Shown in pieces: positions 1-11,532 of a stretch of DNA of 64,000 nucleotides. The notes beneath the pieces are model-generated. The model was not told the DNA's origin and did no database searches. It saw nothing but the letters and a program-made list of their open reading frames with translations. The translations under genes and the position numbers were made by a program. Numbering within the stretch: the stretch's first letter is position 1; each line of letters begins with the position of its first letter. This stretch comes from Luzula sylvatica (Eukaryota; Streptophyta; Magnoliopsida; Poales; Juncaceae), in NCBI GenBank assembly GCA_946800325.1, contig CAMPEJ010000002.1:1116001-1180000 (forward strand), in the 5' to 3' direction.

Positions 1-373
1 ACAAACTTTCTTAGTGTTTGTAAATTTTGGTGAAATGTTATGTGGTAAAAGATACGATTCGAATGATCTCAAAATACGTTATTTGAACTCCCCAAAGCAT
101 AAACAGATTGTTTTGAATCGAAAAACAAACTTTCTTAGTGTTTGTAAATTTTGGTAAAATGTTATGTGGTAAAAGATACGATTCAAATGATCTCAAAATA
201 CGTTATTTGAACTCCCCCAAAGCATAAACAGATTGTTTTGAATCGAAAAACAAACTGTCTTAGTGTTTGTAAATTTTGGTGAAATGTTATCTGGAAAAAG
301 ATACGATTCAAATGATCTCAAAATACGTTATTTGAACTCCCCAAAGCATAAACAGATTGTTTTGAATCGAAAA
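1..373 (+). repeat. 12-monomer-offset duplication, copy 1 (units 1-3)
   Basis: Units 1-3 share their variants in the same order with units 13-15, 1489 bp downstream. Unit 1 has G61. Unit 2 has GGTAAAATG and an extra C in the C run. Unit 3 has G8 and CTGGAA. Similarity fades in unit 4. The left end may continue outside the window. Confidence 0.8.
125..249 (+). repeat. 125-bp monomer (unit 2, one extra C)
   Basis: The C run at unit positions 90-93 has five Cs instead of four (ACTCCCCCAAAG), making this unit 125 bp. The same insertion recurs only in unit 14. Confidence 0.95.
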
Positions 374-745
374 ACAAACTTTCTTAGTGTTTGTAAATTT
401 TGGTGAAATGTTATGTGGTAAAATATACGATTCAAATTATCTCAAAATATGTTATTTGAACTCCCCAAAGCATAAACAGATTGTTTTGAATCGAAAAACA
501 AACTTTCTTAGTGTTTGTAAATTTTGGTGAAATGTTATGTCGTAAAAGATACGATTCAAATGATCTCAAAATACGTTATTTGAACTCCCCAAAGCATAAA
601 CAAATTGTTTTGAATCGAAAAACAAACTGTCTTAGTGTTTGTAAATTTTGGTGAAATGTTATATGGAAAAAGATACGATTCAAATGATCTCAAAATACGT
701 TATTTGAACTCCCCAAAGCATAAACAAGTTGTTTTGAATCGAAAA

Positions 746-766
746 ACAAACTTTCTTAGTGTTTGT
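746..766. repeat. Short hairpin-capable sequence at unit start
   Basis: ACAAAC (746-751) and GTTTGT (761-766) are perfect reverse complements separated by nine bases. They lie at unit positions 1-6 and 16-21 and occur in most monomers. The arms are short and AT-rich, so a stable structure is unproven. Confidence 0.6.
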
Positions 767-799
767 AAATTTTGGTGAAATGTTATGTGGTAAAAGATA

Positions 800-865
800 C
801 GATTCAAATGATCTCAAAATACGTTATTTGAACTCCCCAAAGCATAAACAGATTGTTTTGAATCG
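800..865. repeat. Inverted repeat within the monomer (9-bp arms)
   Basis: CGATTCAAA at unit positions 55-63 (800-808 here) is the exact reverse complement of TTTGAATCG at 112-120 (857-865), with 48 bases between. A second pair lies inside it: TTCAAAT at 58-64 and ATTTGAA at 81-87, 16 bases apart. The pattern recurs in most units. In units with G at position 61 the outer arms shrink to 6 bp, but ATTCGAAT then becomes a perfect 8-bp palindrome. Dyad symmetry is common in centromeric satellites without a CENP-B box; any function here is inference. Confidence 0.8.
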
Positions 866-1489
866 AAAAACAAACTTTCGTAGTGTTTGTAAATTTTGGT
901 GAAATGTTATGTGGTAAAAGATACGATTCCAATGATCTCAAAATACATTATTTGAACTCCCCAAAGCATAAACAGATTGTTTTGAATCGAAAAACAAACT
1001 TTCTTAGTGTTTGTCAATTTTGGTGAAATGTTATGTGGTAAAAGATACGATTCAAATGATCTCAAAATACGTTATTTGAACTCCCCAAAGCATAAACAGA
1101 TTGTTTTGAATCGAAAAACAAACTTTCTTAGTGTTTGTAAATTTTGGTGAAATGTTATGTGGTAAAAGATACGATTCGAATGATCTCAAAATACGTTATT
1201 TGAACTCCCCAAAGCATAAACAGATTGTTTTGAATCGAAAAACAAACTTTCTTAGTGTTTGTAAATTTTGGTGAAATGTTATGTGGTAAAAGATACGATT
1301 CGAATTATCTCAAAATACGTTATTTGAACTCCCCAAAGCATAAACAGATTGTTTTGAATCGAAAAACAAACTTTCTTAGTGTTTGAAAATTTTGGTGAAA
1401 TGTTATGTGGTAAAAGATACGATTCGAATGATCTAAAAATATGTTATTTGAACTCCCCAAAGCATAAACAGATTGTTTTGAATCGAAAA

Positions 1490-1862
1490 ACAAACTTTCT
1501 TAGTGTTTGTAAATTTTGGTGAAATGTTATGTGGTAAAAGATACGATTCGAATGATCTCAAAATACGTTATTTGAACTCCCCAAAGCATAAACAGATTGT
1601 TTTGAATCGAAAAACAAACTTTCTTAGTGTTTGTAAATTTTGGTAAAATGTTATGTGGTAAAAGATACGATTCAAATGATCTCAAAATACGTTATTTGAA
1701 CTCCCCCAAAGCACAAACAGATTGTTTTGAATCGAAAAACAAACTGTCTTAGTGTTTGTAAATTTTGGTGAAATGTTATCTGGAAAAAGATACGATTCAA
1801 ATGATCTCAAAATACGTTATTTGAACTCCCCAAAGCATAAACAGATTGTTTTGAATCGAAAA
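1490..1862 (+). repeat. 12-monomer-offset duplication, copy 2 (units 13-15)
   Basis: These three units repeat the variant order of units 1-3, including the 125-bp monomer. The copy differs at least at unit position 100 of unit 14, where GCAC replaces GCAT. Confidence 0.8.
1614..1738 (+). repeat. 125-bp monomer (unit 14, one extra C)
   Basis: It has the same five-C run as unit 2, exactly 12 monomers downstream, and adds GCAC in place of GCAT. The shared neighbours indicate copying rather than an independent insertion. Confidence 0.95.
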
Positions 1863-4094
1863 ACAAACTTTCTTAGTGTTTGTAAATTTTGGTGAAATGT
1901 TATGTGGTAAAAGATACGATTCAAATGATCTCAAAATACGTTATTTGAACTCCCCAAAGCATAAACAGATTGTTTTGAATCGAAAAACAAACTTTCGTAG
2001 TGTTTGTAAATTTTGGTGAAATGTTATGTGGTAAAAGATACGATTCAAATGATCTCAAAATACGTTATTTGAACTCCCCAAAGCATAAACAGATTGTTTT
2101 GAATCGAAAAACAAACTTTCTTAGTGTTTGTAAATTTTGGAAAAATGTTATGTGGTAAAAGATACGATTGAAATGATCTCAAAATACGTTATTTGAACTC
2201 CCCAAAGCATAAACAGATTGTTTTGAATCGAAAAACAAACTTTCTTAGTGTTTGTAAATTTTGGTGAAATGTTATGTGGTAAAAGATACGATTCAAATGA
2301 TCTCAAAATACGTTATTTGAACTCCCCAAAGCATAAACAGATTGTTTTGAATCGAAAAACAAACTTTCTTAGTGTTTGTAAATTTTGGTGAAATGTTATG
2401 TGATAAAAGATATGATTCAAATGATCTCAAAATACGTTATTTGAACTCCCCAAAGCATAAACAGATTGTTTTGAATCGAAAAACAAACTTTCTTAGTGTT
2501 TGTAAATTTTGGTGAAATGTTATGTAGTAAAAGATACGATTCAAATGATCTCAAAATACGTTATTTGAACTCCCCAAAGCATAAACAGATTGTTTTGAAT
2601 CGAAAAACAAACTTTCTTAGTGTTTGTAAATTTTGGTAAAATGTTATGTGGTAAAAGATACGATTCAAATGATCTCAAAATACGTTATTTGAACTCCCCA
2701 AAGCATAAACAGATTGTTTTGAATCGAAAAACAAACTTTCTTACTGTTTGTAAATTTTGGTGAAATGTTATGTCGTAAAAGATACGATTCAAATGATCTC
2801 AAAATACGTTATTTGAACTCCCCAAAGCATAAACAAATTGTTTTGAATCGAAAAACAAACTTTCTTAGTGTTTGTAAATTTTGGTAAAATGTTATGTGGT
2901 AAAAGATACGATTCAAATGATCTCAAAATACGTTATTTGAACTCCCCAAAGCATAAACAGATTGTTTTGAATCGAAAAACAAACTTTCTTAGTGTTTGTA
3001 AATTTTGGTGAAATGTTATGTGGCAAAAGATACGATTCAAATGATCTCAAAATACATTATTTGAACTCCCCAAAGCATAAACAGATTGTTTTGAATCGAA
3101 AAACAAACTTTCTTAGTGTTTGTAAATTTTGGTGAAATGTTATGTGGTAAAAGATACGATTCGAATGATCTAAAAATATGTTATTTGAACTCCCCAAAGC
3201 ATAAACAGATTGTTTGGAATCGAAAAACAAACTGTCTTAGTGTTTGTAAATTTTGGTGAAATGTGATATGGAAAAAGATACGATTCAAATGATCTCAAAA
3301 TACGTTATTTGAACTCCCCAAAGCATAAACAAATTGTTTTGAATCGAAAAACAAACTTTCTTAGTGTTTGTAAATTTTGGTGAAATGTTATGTGGTAAAA
3401 GATACGATTCAAATGATCTCAAAATACGTTATTTGAACTCCCCAAAGCATAAACAGATTGTTTTGAATCGAAAAACAAACTTTCGTAGTGTTTGTAAATT
3501 TTGGTGAAATGTTATGTGGTAAAAGATACGATTCAAATGATCTCAAAATACGTTATTTGAACTCCCCAAAGCATAAACAAATTGTTTTGAATCGAAAAAC
3601 AAACTTTCTTAGTGTTTGTAAATTTTGGTGAAATGTTATGTCGTAAAAGATACGATTCAAATGATCTCAAAATACATTATTTGAACTCCCCAAAGCATAA
3701 ACAGATTGTTTTGAATCGAAAAACAAACTTTCTTAGTGTTTGTAAATTTTGGTGAAATGTTATGTGGAAAAAGATACGATCCAAATGATCTCAAAATACG
3801 TTATTTGAACTCCCCAAAGCATAAACAGATTGTTTTGAATCGAAAAACAAACTTTCTTAGTGTTTGTAAATTTTGGTGAAATGTTATGTGGTAAAAGATA
3901 CGATTCAAATGATCTCAAAATACGTTATTTGAACTCCCTAAAGCATAAACAGATTGTTTTGAATCGAAAAACAAACTTTCTTAGTGTTTGTAAATTTTGG
4001 TGAAATGTTATGTGGTAAAAGATACGATTCGAATGATCTAAAAATATGTTATTTGAAATCCCCAAAGCATAAACAAATTATTTTGAATCGAAAA

Positions 4095-4217
4095 ACAAAC
4101 TTTCGTAGTGTTTGTAAATTTGGTGAAAAGTTATGTGGTAAAAGATACGATTCCAATGATCTCAAAATATGTTATTTGAACTCCCCAAAGCATAAACAAA
4201 TTGTTTTGAATCGAAAA
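4095..4217 (+). repeat. 123-bp monomer (unit 34, one T lost)
   Basis: The T run at unit positions 25-28 is one base short (AAATTTGGTG). The monomer becomes 123 bp, a multiple of three, so a reading frame is kept across the boundary to the next unit. Confidence 0.95.
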
Positions 4218-4589
4218 ACAAACTTTCTTAGTGTTTGTAAATTTTGGTGAAATGTTATGTGGTAAAAGATACGATTCGAATGATCTAAAAATATGTTATT
4301 TGAAATCCCCAAAGCATAAACAGATTGTTTTGAATCGAAAAACAAACTGTCTTAGTGTTTGTAAATTTTGGTGAAATGTTATATGGAAAAAGATACGATT
4401 CAAATGATCTCAAAATACGTTATTTGAACTCCCCAAAGCATAAACAGATTGTTTTGAATCGAAAAACAAACTGTCTTAGTGTTTGTAAATTTTGGTGAAA
4501 TGTTATATGGAAAAAGATACGATTCAAATGATATCAAAATACGTTATTTGAACTCCCCAAAGCATAAACAAGTTGTTTTCAATCGAAAA

Positions 4590-7069
4590 ACAAACTTTCT
4601 TAGTGTTTGTAAATTTTGGTGAAATGTTATCTGGAAAAAGATACGATTCAAATGATCTCAAAATACGTTATTTGAACTCCCCAAAGCATAAACGGATTGT
4701 TTTGAATCGAAAAACAAACATTCTTAGTGTTTGTAAATTTTGGTGAAATGTTATGTGGTAAAAGATACAATTCAAATGATCTCAAAATACGTTATTTGAA
4801 CTCCCCAAAGCATAAACAAATTGTTTTGAATCGAAAAATAAACTTTCTTAGTGTTTGTAAATTTTGGTGAAATGTTATGTGGTAAAAGATACGATTCGAA
4901 TGATCTAAAAATATGTTATTTGAACTCCCCAAAGCATAAACAAATTGTTTTGAATCGAAAAACAAACTGTCTTAGTGTTTGTAAATTTTGGTGAAATGTT
5001 ATATGGAAAAAGATACGATTCAAATGATCTCAAAATACGTTATTTGAACTCCCCAAAGCATAAACGGATTGTTTTGAATCGAAAAACAAACTTTCTTAGT
5101 GTTTGTAAATTTTGGTGAAATGTTATGTGGTAAAAGATACGATTCAAATGATCTCAAAATACGTTATTTGAACTCCCCAAAGCACAAACAGATTGTTTTG
5201 AATCGAAAAACAAACTTTCTTAGTGTTTGTAAATTTTGGTGAAATGTTATATGGAAAAAGATACAATTCAAATGATCTCAAAATACGTTCTTTGAACTCC
5301 CCAAAGCATAAACCGATTGTTTTGAATCGAAAAACAAACTTTCTTAGTGTTTGTAAATTTTGGTGAAATGTTATGTGGTAAAAGATACGATTCAAATGAT
5401 CTCAAAATACGTTATTTGAACTCCCCAAAGCATAAACAGATTGTTTTGAATCGAAAAACAAACTTTCTTAGTGTTTGTAAATTTTGGTGAAATGTTATGT
5501 AGTAAAAGATACGATTCAAATGATCTCAAAATACGTTATTTGAACTCCCCAAATCATAAACAGATTGTTTTGAATCGAAAAACAAACTTTCTTAGTGTTT
5601 GTAAATTTTGGTGAAATGTTATCTGGAAAAAGATACGATTCAAATGATCTCAAAATACGTTATTTGAACTCCCCAAAGCATAAACGGATTGTTTTGAATC
5701 GAAAAACAAACATTCTTAGTGTTTGTAAATTTTGGTGAAATGTTATGTGGTAAAAGATACAATTCAAATGATCTCAAAATACGTTATTTGAACTCCCCAA
5801 AGCATAAACAAATTGTTTTGAATCGAAAAATAAACTTTCTTAGTGTTTGTAAATTTTGGTAAAATGTTATGTGGTAAAAGATACGATTCAAATGATCTCA
5901 AAATACGTTATTTGAACTCCCCAAAGCATAAACAGATTGTTTTGAATCGAAAAACAAACTTTCTTAGTGTTTGAAAATTTTGGTGAAATGTTATGTGGTA
6001 AAAGATACGATTCAAATGATCTCAAAATACGTTATTTGAACTCCCGAAAGCATAAACAGATTGTTTTGAATCGAAAAACAAACTTTCTTAGTGTTTGTAA
6101 ATTTTGGTGAAATGTTATGTGGTAAAAGATACGATTCAAATGATCTCAAAATACGTTATTTGAACTCCCCAAAGCATAAACAGATTGTTTTGAATCGAAA
6201 AACAAACTTTCTTAGTGTTTGTAAATTTTGGTGAAATGTTATGTCGTAAAAGATACGATTCAAATGATCTCAAAATACGTTATTTGAACTCCCCAAAGCA
6301 TAAACATATTGTTTTGAATCGAAAAACAAACTGTCTTAGTGTTTGTAAATTTTGGTGAAATGTTATATGGAAAAAGATACGATTCAAATGATCTCAAAAT
6401 ACGTTATTTGAACTCCCCAAAGCATAAACAAATTGTTTTGAATCGAAAAACAAACTTTCTTAGTGTTTGTAAATTTTGGTGAAATGTTATGTGGTAAAAG
6501 ATACGATTCGAATGATCTAAAAATATGTTATTTGAACTCCCCAAAGCATAAACAAATTGTTTTGAATCGAAAAACAAACTTTCTTAGTGTTTGTAAATTT
6601 TGGTGAAATGTTATGTGGTAAAAGATACGATTCAAATGATCTCAAAATACGTTATTTGAACTCCCCAAAGCATAAACAGATTGTTTTGAATCGAAAAACA
6701 AACTGTCTTAGTGTTTGTAAATTTTGGTGAAATGTTATATGGAAAAAGATACGATTCAAATGATCTCAAAATACGTTATTTGAACTCCCCAAAGCATAAA
6801 CAGATTGTTTTGAATCGAAAAACAAACTTTCTTAGTGTTTGTAAATTTTGGTGAAATGTTATATGGAAAAAGATACGATTCAAATGATCTCAAAATACGT
6901 TATTTGAACTCCCCAAAGCATAAACAGATTGTTTTGAATCGAAAAACAAACTGTCTTAGTGTTTGTAAATTTTGGTGAAATGTTATATGGAAAAAGATAC
7001 GATTCAAATGATCTCAAAATACGTTATTTGAACTCCCCAAAGCATAAACAAATTGTTTTGAATCGAAAA
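4590..7069 (+). repeat. 26-monomer-offset segment, copy a (units 38-57)
   Basis: Twenty units match units 64-83 at an offset of 3224 bp. Shared markers in order are CTGGAA, ACATTC with GATACAATT, ATAAAC, the G61 unit, GCACAAAC, GTTCTTTG with AACCGATTG, AAATCAT, TTTGAAAAT followed by CTCCCG, GTCGT and AACATATTG. Confidence 0.88.
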
Positions 7070-7813
7070 ACAAACTTTCTTAGTGTTTGTAAATTTTGGT
7101 GAAATGTTATGTGGTAAAAGATACGATTCGAATGATCTAAAAATATGTTATTTGAACTCCCCAAAGCATAAACAAATTGTTTTGAATCGAAAAACAAACT
7201 GTCTTAGTGTTTGTAAATTTTGGTGAAATGTTATATGGAAAAAGATACGATTCAAATGATCTCAAAATACATTATTTGAACTCCCCAAAGCATAAACGGA
7301 TTGTTTTGAATCGAAAAACAAACTTTCTTAGTGTTTGTAAATTTTGGTGAAATGTTATGTGGTAAAAGATACGATTCAAATGATCTCAAAATACGTTATT
7401 TGAACTCCCCAAAGCACAAACAGATTGTTTTGAATCGAAAAACAAACTTTCGTAGTGTTTGTAAATTTTGGTGAAATGTTATATGGAAAAAGATACGATT
7501 CAAATGATCTCAAAATACGTTATTTGAACTCCCCAAAGCATAAACGGATTGTTTTGAATCGAAAAACAAACTTTCTAAGTGTTTGTAAATTTTGGTGAAA
7601 TGTTATGTGGTAAAAGATACGATTCAAATGATCTCAAAATACGTTATTTGAACTCCCCAAAGCATAAACAGATTGTTTTGAATCGAAAAACAAACTTTCT
7701 TAGTGTTTGGAAATTTTGGTGAAATGTTATGTAGTAAAAGATACGATTCAAATGATCTCAAAATACATTATTTGAACTCCCCAAAGCATAAACAGATTGT
7801 TTTGAATCGAAAA

Positions 7814-10293
7814 ACAAACTTTCTTAGTGTTTGTAAATTTTGGTGAAATGTTATCTGGAAAAAGATACGATTCAAATGATCTCAAAATACGTTATTTGAA
7901 CTCCCCAAAGCATAAACGGATTGTTTTCAATCGAAAAACAAACATTCTTAGTGTTTGTAAATTTTGGTGAAATGTTATGTGGTAAAAGATACAATTCAAA
8001 TGATCTCAAAATACGTTATTTGAACTCCCCAAAGCATAAACAAATTGTTTTGAATCGAAAAATAAACTTTCTTAGTGTTTGTAAATTTTGGTGAAATGTT
8101 ATGTGGTAAAAGATACGATTCGAATGATCTAAAAATATGTTATTTGAACTCCCCAAAGCATAAACAAATTGTTTTGAATCGAAAAACAAACTGTCTTAGT
8201 GTTTGTAAATTTTGGTGAAATGTTATATGGAAAAAGATACGATTCAAATGATCTCAAAATACGTTATTTGAACTCCCCAAAGCATAAACGGATTGTTTTG
8301 AATCGAAAAACAAACTTTCTTAGTGTTTGTAAATTTTGGTAAAATGTTATGTGGTAAAAGATACGATTCAAATGATCTCAAAATACGTTATTTGAACTCC
8401 CCAAAGCACAAACAGATTGTTTTGAATCGAAAAACAAACTTTCTTAGTGTTTGTAAATTTTGGTGAAATGTTATATGGAAAAAGATACAATTCAAATGAT
8501 CTCAAAATACGTTCTTTGAACTCCCCAAAGCATAAACCGATTGTTTTGAATCGAAAAACAAACTTTCTTAGTGTTTGTAAATTTTGGTGAAATGTTATGT
8601 GGTAAAAGATACGATTCAAATGATCTCAAAATACGTTATTTGAACTCCCCAAAGCATAAACAGATTGTTTTGAATCGAAAAACAAACTTTCTTAGTGTTT
8701 GTAAATTTTGGTGAAATGTTATGTAGTAAAAGATACGATTCAAATGATCTCAAAATACGTTATTTGAACTCCCCAAATCATAAACAGATTGTTTTGAATC
8801 GAAAAACAAACTTTCTTAGTGTTTGTAAATTTTGGTGAAATGTTATCTGGAAAAAGATACGATTCAAATGATCTCAAAATACGTTATTTGAACTCCCCAA
8901 AGCATAAACGGATTGTTTTGAATCGAAAAACAAACATTCTTAGTGTTTGTAAATTTTGGTGAAATGTTATGTGGTAAAAGATACAATTCAAATGATCTCA
9001 AAATACGTTATTTGAACTCCCCAAAGCATAAACAAATTGTTTTGAATCGAAAAATAAACTTTCTTAGTGTTTGTAAATTTTGGTAAAATGTTATGTGGTA
9101 AAAGATACGATTCAAATGATCTCAAAATACGTTATTTGAACTCCCCAAAGCATAAACAGATTGTTTTGAATCGAAAAACAAACTTTCTTAGTGTTTGAAA
9201 ATTTTGGTGAAATGTTATGTGTTAAAAGATACGATTCAAATGATCTCAAAATACGTTATTTGAACTCCCGAAAGCATAAACAGATTGTTTTGAATCGAAA
9301 AACAAACTTTCTTAGTGTTTGTAAATTTTGGTGAAATGTTATGTGGTAAAAGATACGATTCAAATGATCTCAAAATACGTTATTTGAACTCCCCAAAGCA
9401 TAAACAGATTGTTTTGAATCGAAAAACAAACTTTCTTAGTGTTTGTAAATTTTGGTGAAATGTTATGTCGTAAAAGATACGATTCAAATGATCTCAAAAT
9501 ACGTTATTTGAACTCCCCAAAGCATAAACATATTGTTTTGAATCGAAAAACAAACTGTCTTAGTGTTTGTAAATTTTGGTGAAATGTTATATGGAAAAAG
9601 ATACGATTCAAATGATCTCAAAATACGTTATTTGAACTCCCCAAAGCATAAACAAATTGTTTTGAATCGAAAAACAAACTTTCTTAGTGTTTGTAAATTT
9701 TGGTGAAATGTTATGTGGTAAAAGATACGATTCGAATGATCTAAAAATATGTTATTTGAACTCCCCAAAGCATAAACAAATTGTTTTGAATCGAAAAACA
9801 AACTTTCTTAGTGTTTGTAAATTTTGGTGAAATGTTATGTGGTAAAAGATACGATTCAAATGATCTCAAAATACGTTATTTGAACTCCCCAAAGCATAAA
9901 CAGATTGTTTTGAATCGAAAAACAAACTGTCTTAGTGTTTGTAAATTTTGGTGAAATGTTATATGGAAAAAGATACGATTCAAATGATCTCAAAATACGT
10001 TATTTGAACTCCCCAAAGCATAAACAGATTGTTTTGAATCGAAAAACAAACTTTCTTAGTGTTTGTAAATTTTGGTGAAATGTTATATGGAAAAAGATAC
10101 GATTCAAATGATCTCAAAATACGTTATTTGAACTCCCCAAAGCATAAACAGATTGTTTTGAATCGAAAAACAAACTGTCTTAGTGTTTGTAAATTTTGGT
10201 GAAATGTTATATGGAAAAAGATACGATTCAAATGATCTCAAAATACGTTATTTGAACTCCCCAAAGCATAAACAGATTGTTTTGAATCGAAAA
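7814..10293 (+). repeat. 26-monomer-offset segment, copy b (units 64-83)
   Basis: This is the partner of 4590-7069 inside the first 56-monomer block. Differences include TTTCAATCG near 7926, GGTAAAATG near 8338 and GTGTTAAAAG near 9221. Confidence 0.88.
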
Positions 10294-11037
10294 ACAAACT
10301 GTCTTAGTGTTTGTAAATTTTGGTGAAATGTTATATGGAAAAAGATACGATTCAAATGATCTCAAAATACGTTATTTGAACTCCCCAAAGCATAAACAGA
10401 TTGTTTTGAATCGAAAAACAAACTTTCGTAGTGTTTGTAAATTTTGGTGAAATGTTATGTGGTAAAAGATACGATTCAAATGATCTCAAAATACGTTATT
10501 TGAACTCCCCAAAGCATAAACAAATTGTTTTGAATCGAAAAACAAACTTTCTTAGTGTTTGTAAATTTTGGTGAAATGTTATGTCGTAAAAGATACGATT
10601 CAAATGATCTCAAAATACATTATTTGAACTCCCCAAAGCATAAACAGATTGTTTTGAATCGAAAAACAAACTTTCTTAGTGTTTGTAAATTTTGGTGAAA
10701 TGTTATGTGGAAAAAGATACGATCCAAATGATCTCAAAATACGTTATTTGAACTCCCCAAAGCATAAACAGATTGTTTTGAATCGAAAAACAAACTTTCT
10801 TAGTGTTTGTAAATTTTGGTGAAATGTTATGTGGTAAAAGATACGATTCAAATGATCTCAAAATACGTTATTTGAACTCCCTAAAGCATAAACAGATTGT
10901 TTTGAATCGAAAAACAAACTTTCTTAGTGTTTGTAAATTTTGGTGAAATGTTATGTGGTAAAAGATACGATTCGAATGATCTAAAAATATGTTATTTGAA
11001 ATCCCCAAAGCATAAACAAATTATTTTGAATCGAAAA

Positions 11038-11160
11038 ACAAACTTTCGTAGTGTTTGTAAATTTGGTGAAAAGTTATGTGGTAAAAGATACGATTCCAAT
11101 GATCTCAAAATATGTTATTTGACCTCCCCAAAGCATAAACAAATTGTTTTGAATGGAAAA
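11038..11160 (+). repeat. 123-bp monomer (unit 90, one T lost)
   Basis: It has the same AAATTTGGTG deletion as unit 34, 56 monomers downstream, carried by the block duplication. Confidence 0.95.
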
Positions 11161-11532
11161 ACAAACTTTCTTAGTGTTTGTAAATTTTGGTGAAATGTTA
11201 TGTGGTAAAAGATACGATTCGAATGATATAAAAATATGTTATTTGAAATCCCCAAAGCATAAACAGATTGTTTTGAATCGAAAAACAAACTGTCTTAGTG
11301 TTTGTAAATTTTGGTGAAATGTTATATGGAAAAAGATACGATTCAAATGATCTCAAAATACGTTATTTGAACTCCCCAAAGCATAAACAGATTGTTTTGA
11401 ATCGAAAAACAAACTGTCTTAGTGTTTGTAAATTTTGGTGAAATGTTATATGGAAAAAGATACGATTCAAATGATATCAAAATACGTTATTTGAACTCCC
11501 CAAAGCATAAACAAGTTGTTTTCAATCGAAAA

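Larger units (their letters stand above)
746..869 (+). repeat. Reference monomer (unit 7), close to consensus
   Basis: This unit serves as the coordinate frame, with unit position 1 at the A of ACAAAC. It carries the commonest state at nearly all variable positions. The main variable positions across the array are 8 (T or G), 42 (G, A or C), 44 (G, C or A), 46 (T, A, C or G), 61 (A or G), 70 (C or A), 77-78 (CG, TG or CA), 93 (C or G), 100 (T or C) and 105-106 (AG, AA, GG or AT). Two broad classes appear: T8 with TGTGGT at 41-46, and G8 with TATGGA at 41-46. The classes are often mixed within one unit. The consensus has three CpG sites, at unit positions 55, 77 and 119. Since 124 is not a multiple of three, the reading frame shifts at each unit. 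Confidence 0.95.
374..3474 (+). repeat. Heterogeneous leading segment (units 4-28)
   Basis: Apart from units 13-15, these monomers show no long ordered duplication that I could follow. They carry scattered private variants, for example AAATATACG near 421, GATTATCTC in unit 11, GTGATAAAAG near 2400 and TGTTTGGAATC near 3212. The marker monomers used elsewhere, such as those with GTCGT or TATGG, occur singly. This fits a segment that has been less recently homogenised. Confidence 0.7.
3475..10417 (+). repeat. 56-monomer block, copy 1 (6943 bp)
   Basis: Units 29-84 form a block whose ordered variants reappear 6943 bp downstream (56 monomers less one base). Matching markers include GTCGT with ACATT near 3630, GATCCAAAT near 3779, CTCCCTAAAG near 3935, the one-base deletion in unit 34, GATATC near 4530, TTTCAATCG near 4578, CTCCCG at 6041, CTAAG near 7576 and TTTGGAAA near 7708. 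The block contains an internal duplication at an offset of 26 monomers. Differences from copy 2 are few and scattered, for example GTGTTAAAAG near 9221 here only. The left breakpoint lies in or beside unit 28. Confidence 0.9.

Noticed and set aside
800..865. Rho-independent terminator or riboswitch-like hairpin
   Set aside because: The arms are AT-rich and separated by 48 bases, no transcription unit is present, and the same element recurs in most of 516 units.
746..869. Monomer as a dimer of two ~62-bp halves
   Set aside because: GATTGTTTTGAATCG and GTGTTTGTAAATTTTGG look loosely alike, but the rest of the halves do not align, so an internal duplication is not supported.
857..880. CENP-B box
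   Set aside because: The reverse complement of the unit junction has TTCG followed by an A at a suitable distance, but the CGGG needed at the end of the motif is absent.
3984..4250. Plus-strand open reading frame of 88 codons, with a near copy at 10927-11193
   Set aside because: It lies wholly within satellite units and spans two monomers only because unit 34 (or 90) lost one base. It has no domain, no codon signature and no context. Neighbouring units of 124 bp break the frame.
5144..5395. Minus-strand open reading frame of 83 codons, repeated at 8368-8619 and 12087-12338
   Set aside because: It is open only because GTTCTTTG replaces GTTATTTG and removes a stop codon. It is the complement of satellite units, and the three copies come from block duplication.
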